64,000 nt of DNA, taken from NCBI GenBank assembly GCA_028275705.1, contig JAPWUD010000001.1, positions 124,001 to 188,000 of the forward strand, in the 5' to 3' direction. Below are positions 61,275 to 64,000 of the stretch, piece after piece (position 1 is the stretch's first letter; every line of letters begins with the position of its first letter). A program made the translations under genes and the position numbers. The stretch comes from Desulfurococcaceae archaeon. GTDB lineage: Archaea; Thermoproteota; Thermoprotei_A; Sulfolobales; Desulfurococcaceae. The notes under the pieces were generated by a model, which made no database searches, was not told the origin of the DNA, and saw only the letters and a list, made by a program, of their open reading frames with translations.

Positions 61275-61994
61275 TTAGTTTTTAGTTCCTATGGTTTCCT
61301 CGACTGCTTTAATAGCTTGAGAAGCCATTTCTCTCATAACGATGTATGGGTCTTTCGCCTTGACTATGGCTGACGCCACGAGGACTCCAATAGTCCCTAG
61401 TTTTATAGCTATGTACACGTCTTCTCCACTAGAGATCCCTGCTCCAGTGAGGACTTTTACACTGGGGTTTACTTTATTAATGAGGCTTACACTGCTTGTG
61501 ATAACCTCGGGTTTCGCCTTACTAACACTAATACCAGTACCAATGAGCTCAGGTGGCTCTACAGCCACCATGTCGGGGTTTAGTAGGGCTACTGCTCCAC
61601 CAATCTCTGGTACATCTGCACATGCTAATACCTCTAATCCAAGCATGTGGGCCTTCTTAACTAAGTAATTAATATCAGCTAGCTTTAACCTATGCTCACT
61701 GTGATTAATTATTAATCCATGAACACCAAGCTCCTTCAACCCCTCTACTGGAGTATAGCCCGTAATAGCGCCTGGCTCCAGGGGGTCAGCGTGTTGAGCA
61801 TAAACCTTCACACGCGTGTCACTAACCTCCATGAGCACTCTATAGAGCTCTGTAAATGGAGGGGCAAGTATTAAATCCACGTCGAATTCCTCAATAACTC
61901 TCTTAGCAGCCCTCGCAATCTCTACTGCGTGTTTTCCAAAGCTATGGGGGTAGTAGGCCTTATAGTTAACTACTATTATTGGACGCATATACAA
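61275..61994 (-). CDS. tpiA: Triosephosphate isomerase (archaeal)
   Basis: PIIVVNYKAY, INHSEHRL, VAVEPPELIGTG. Confidence 0.95.
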   Translation of the reverse strand: MYMRPIIVVNYKAYYPHSFGKHAVEIARAAKRVIEEFDVDLILAPPFTELYRVLMEVSDTRVKVYAQHADPLEPGAITGYTPVEGLKELGVHGLIINHSEHRLKLADINYLVKKAHMLGLEVLACADVPEIGGAVALLNPDMVAVEPPELIGTGISVSKAKPEVITSSVSLINKVNPSVKVLTGAGISSGEDVYIAIKLGTIGVLVASAIVKAKDPYIVMREMASQAIKAVEETIGTKN

Positions 61995-62036
61995 CCCCGA
62001 GTCAATGGAGTCGAGGAGTAGGGGAGAAAAAAGAGA

Positions 62037-63176
62037 TTAGAATACGTGCTCTCTCTTCACGACTTTATATGCATCTTCTGCTTTAACAAATCTATCCTTT
62101 AGCTTCCGCATTACATCGGGTAGAGTAGTATACTCCATCTCCTCGGGTCCAAGCCTATGAGGCATGAATGGCCCGTGCCTCCTCATATACTCCGCTACAA
62201 GCTGCGCCTGCCTCCTCGTCTCATCGTATGCTACATCATCAAATAAGTCCACAGGGCCGATCAACCTACCCTTATTAATATTCCACCCAAGTGCTATCAC
62301 GCGTGGAGGTCCATCAAACCTAGTGACTTTAGCATACCTCAATGGCACAGGCATTAATGGGCCATAATGACTACCCCTCATCCAGCCAGCAACGAGGTGT
62401 GGAAATGCAAATGCCTCAAGTATTTCCCCAACAGCTGGTAATCCATGCTGTGCTCTCACAATAGCAACTGGGTCGTCTTTACCCACATACCTACCTGCAA
62501 TTAAGTTTAGTCTCTCAACGCTTACAACTGCGGATAGTAGGTTATCACTCTTCCTATAAACCCTTCTAATTACAAATCTACCGGTTGTTCCAATCAATGC
62601 AAGTATATCATACATCTCCTCAGGCGACTTCATTAATACACTCTTACCCTCCATTACATCATATACTTCGAATGTAAAGCCATCATGCATTTTAGGATCT
62701 ATTACCAAGCCAGCAGTATTGAATGGATCTGCGAAAATCCTAAAAAGTGGAAGATTAAATGCACCAGGCTCTGTTTTATCAGCATGAAACGTCACAACAG
62801 GCTCTGAAACCCTCTCCTCCATCTCTAACTCAGCTACACCAGGACCAAGCCCTCTTACATTCCCAGAGAATGCTTCTGAGAGCAAGTCTTGCCCAGCAGC
62901 ATATAGCTTCAACTCACGGGCTACCTTAGCAGCGGCTTTAAATGCATCCCAAGCAAGTCCATGTATGTCGGGGTTGTCTGGGCCCTTAGTGTGAGTCATT
63001 ATTAATTGTAAGTCGTCTCCAACGTTTGCAACGTAGAAGTCTATTATCAACCCCTTCTGCTTGGCTTCAGCCAGGATCTTCGTGGCTGTCGCCATTTGAT
63101 CGGGGTGAACCATGTGGTGTCCCGCTATACTCCCAACATCTGCTTTTATAACGGATAGAGTTATTCTCTCACTCAT
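62037..63176 (-). CDS. fbp: Fructose-1,6-bisphosphate aldolase/phosphatase
   Basis: ITLSVIKADVGSIAGHHMVHPDQM; archaeal bifunctional FBPA/P. Confidence 0.95.
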   Translation of the reverse strand: MSERITLSVIKADVGSIAGHHMVHPDQMATATKILAEAKQKGLIIDFYVANVGDDLQLIMTHTKGPDNPDIHGLAWDAFKAAAKVARELKLYAAGQDLLSEAFSGNVRGLGPGVAELEMEERVSEPVVTFHADKTEPGAFNLPLFRIFADPFNTAGLVIDPKMHDGFTFEVYDVMEGKSVLMKSPEEMYDILALIGTTGRFVIRRVYRKSDNLLSAVVSVERLNLIAGRYVGKDDPVAIVRAQHGLPAVGEILEAFAFPHLVAGWMRGSHYGPLMPVPLRYAKVTRFDGPPRVIALGWNINKGRLIGPVDLFDDVAYDETRRQAQLVAEYMRRHGPFMPHRLGPEEMEYTTLPDVMRKLKDRFVKAEDAYKVVKREHVF

Positions 63177-63269
63177 AAAGCTACACCCACTCTTTACAAA
63201 TGCATGTTAATGGCTTATAAGCTTTTATGGGAAAAATGAGTATTGAGCATTGATGTAATTAATGTAAAA

Positions 63270-64000
63270 CTAGTCAATAGCGAAGTAAACACCACGCTGC
63301 TTCTGCTCTCTATCAAGTACAGAGCCCGGCTTATTAATCCTAGGCCTCCCAGCATCGGGGTCTCTGCGCACTGTGATATCAAGGTTTTTCAACAAGTGAT
63401 TCAATCCCTCGCGGATCTCCATTGGCCTAGTAGACCTACCACTAACTGATGGAATACCCCAGAAAACCATTACTCTATCACTAACATATGTCTGAAGCAT
63501 TAAGTCATGTTCAACCACAATAGCTGCTTTATGCTTCTCCTCTATAATTCTCCTAATAACCTTCGCAACACTAATTCTCTCCTCAACATCGAGGTAAGCC
63601 GAAGGCTCATCGAGGAAGTATAGATCAGCCTCTCTCGCAAGAGAAACAGCGACTGCTAGTTTTTGCAGTTCACCACCACTAAGCTCGTCAACTCTTCTAT
63701 CAAGTAGTCTATTAAGCTTTAATCTCTTCACGAGCTCTATGTATAGCCAAGAAGATGGATCGACTGCTAGCTGTGAAGCAGCCTTTAAATTAGCTAGTAC
63801 TGTTTCCTCTTGGAACAAACTAGGAGAGACCTCCTGTGGCTTCACACTAACATTTGAAGCAGATATCAATACATCACCACTAGAAGGCTTCAACTCCCCG
63901 CTCAATAACTTAATAAATGTTGTCTTGCCAATTCCATTGGGTCCAATAACCCCTACAACCTCTCCAATATAGACTTCACCGCTCTCCACACTCAACTTAA
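63270..64000 (-). CDS. ABCE1/RLI-type ATPase, C-terminal part (continues beyond window)
   Basis: GPNGIGKTTFIKLLSG; LSGGELQKLAVAVSLAREADLYFLDEPSAYLDVEER; C-terminal GRPRINKPGSVLDREQK. Confidence 0.92.
   Translation of the reverse strand, partial: KLSVESGEVYIGEVVGVIGPNGIGKTTFIKLLSGELKPSSGDVLISASNVSVKPQEVSPSLFQEETVLANLKAASQLAVDPSSWLYIELVKRLKLNRLLDRRVDELSGGELQKLAVAVSLAREADLYFLDEPSAYLDVEERISVAKVIRRIIEEKHKAAIVVEHDLMLQTYVSDRVMVFWGIPSVSGRSTRPMEIREGLNHLLKNLDITVRRDPDAGRPRINKPGSVLDREQKQRGVYFAID

Overview
This is a 64 kb window of a hyperthermophilic crenarchaeal chromosome, probably Desulfurococcales judging by gene content and order. It encodes: the C-terminal part of an Lhr-type helicase; a PP-loop PAPS-reductase-family protein; a locus that fits the Ced DNA-import system (CedA1/CedA/CedA2/CedB-like); the full archaeal S10/spc ribosomal protein cluster (L3 to L15, SecY, L34e, Cmk, L14e, Cbf5); form III RuBisCO, archease and archaemetzincin; an accessory stretch of about 29.4-40.9 kb with relics, small orphan genes, two ABC systems and two paralogous STAND-like ATPases; then Trm56, HflX, MBF1, PAN, PAC2, TgtA, SmAP3, Rpo8, an IS607-type TnpA/TnpB element, a HerA-like ATPase, thermosome, TFE, a C5-methyltransferase, TrxB, AhcY, S17e, Cgi121-like, pyruvate kinase, TPI, FBP aldolase/phosphatase and the C-terminus of ABCE1. 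Five tRNA genes were read by eye; two (Phe, Thr) are intron-containing. The most interesting observations are: (1) tandem 17/18-nt G-rich pseudo-palindromes that fill the TATA-to-start interval of both STAND-like ATPase genes and abut both start codons; (2) a canonical U UUU UUC slippery heptamer that would fuse a 107-aa ORF to a HerA-like ATPase lacking a nearby start codon; (3) a 31-nt bulge-helix-bulge intron in cbf5 resolved to the nucleotide; (4) an IS607 TnpB with a degenerate RuvC-II motif and no zinc-ribbon cysteines, whose predicted guide would read into the 3' end of rpo8; (5) a 27-aa ORF made almost entirely of WEEE/WEEEE repeats; (6) the Ced-like locus, including an unlisted 53-aa two-TM ORF. 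All calls come from reading the sequence and ORF translations; no searches were run.
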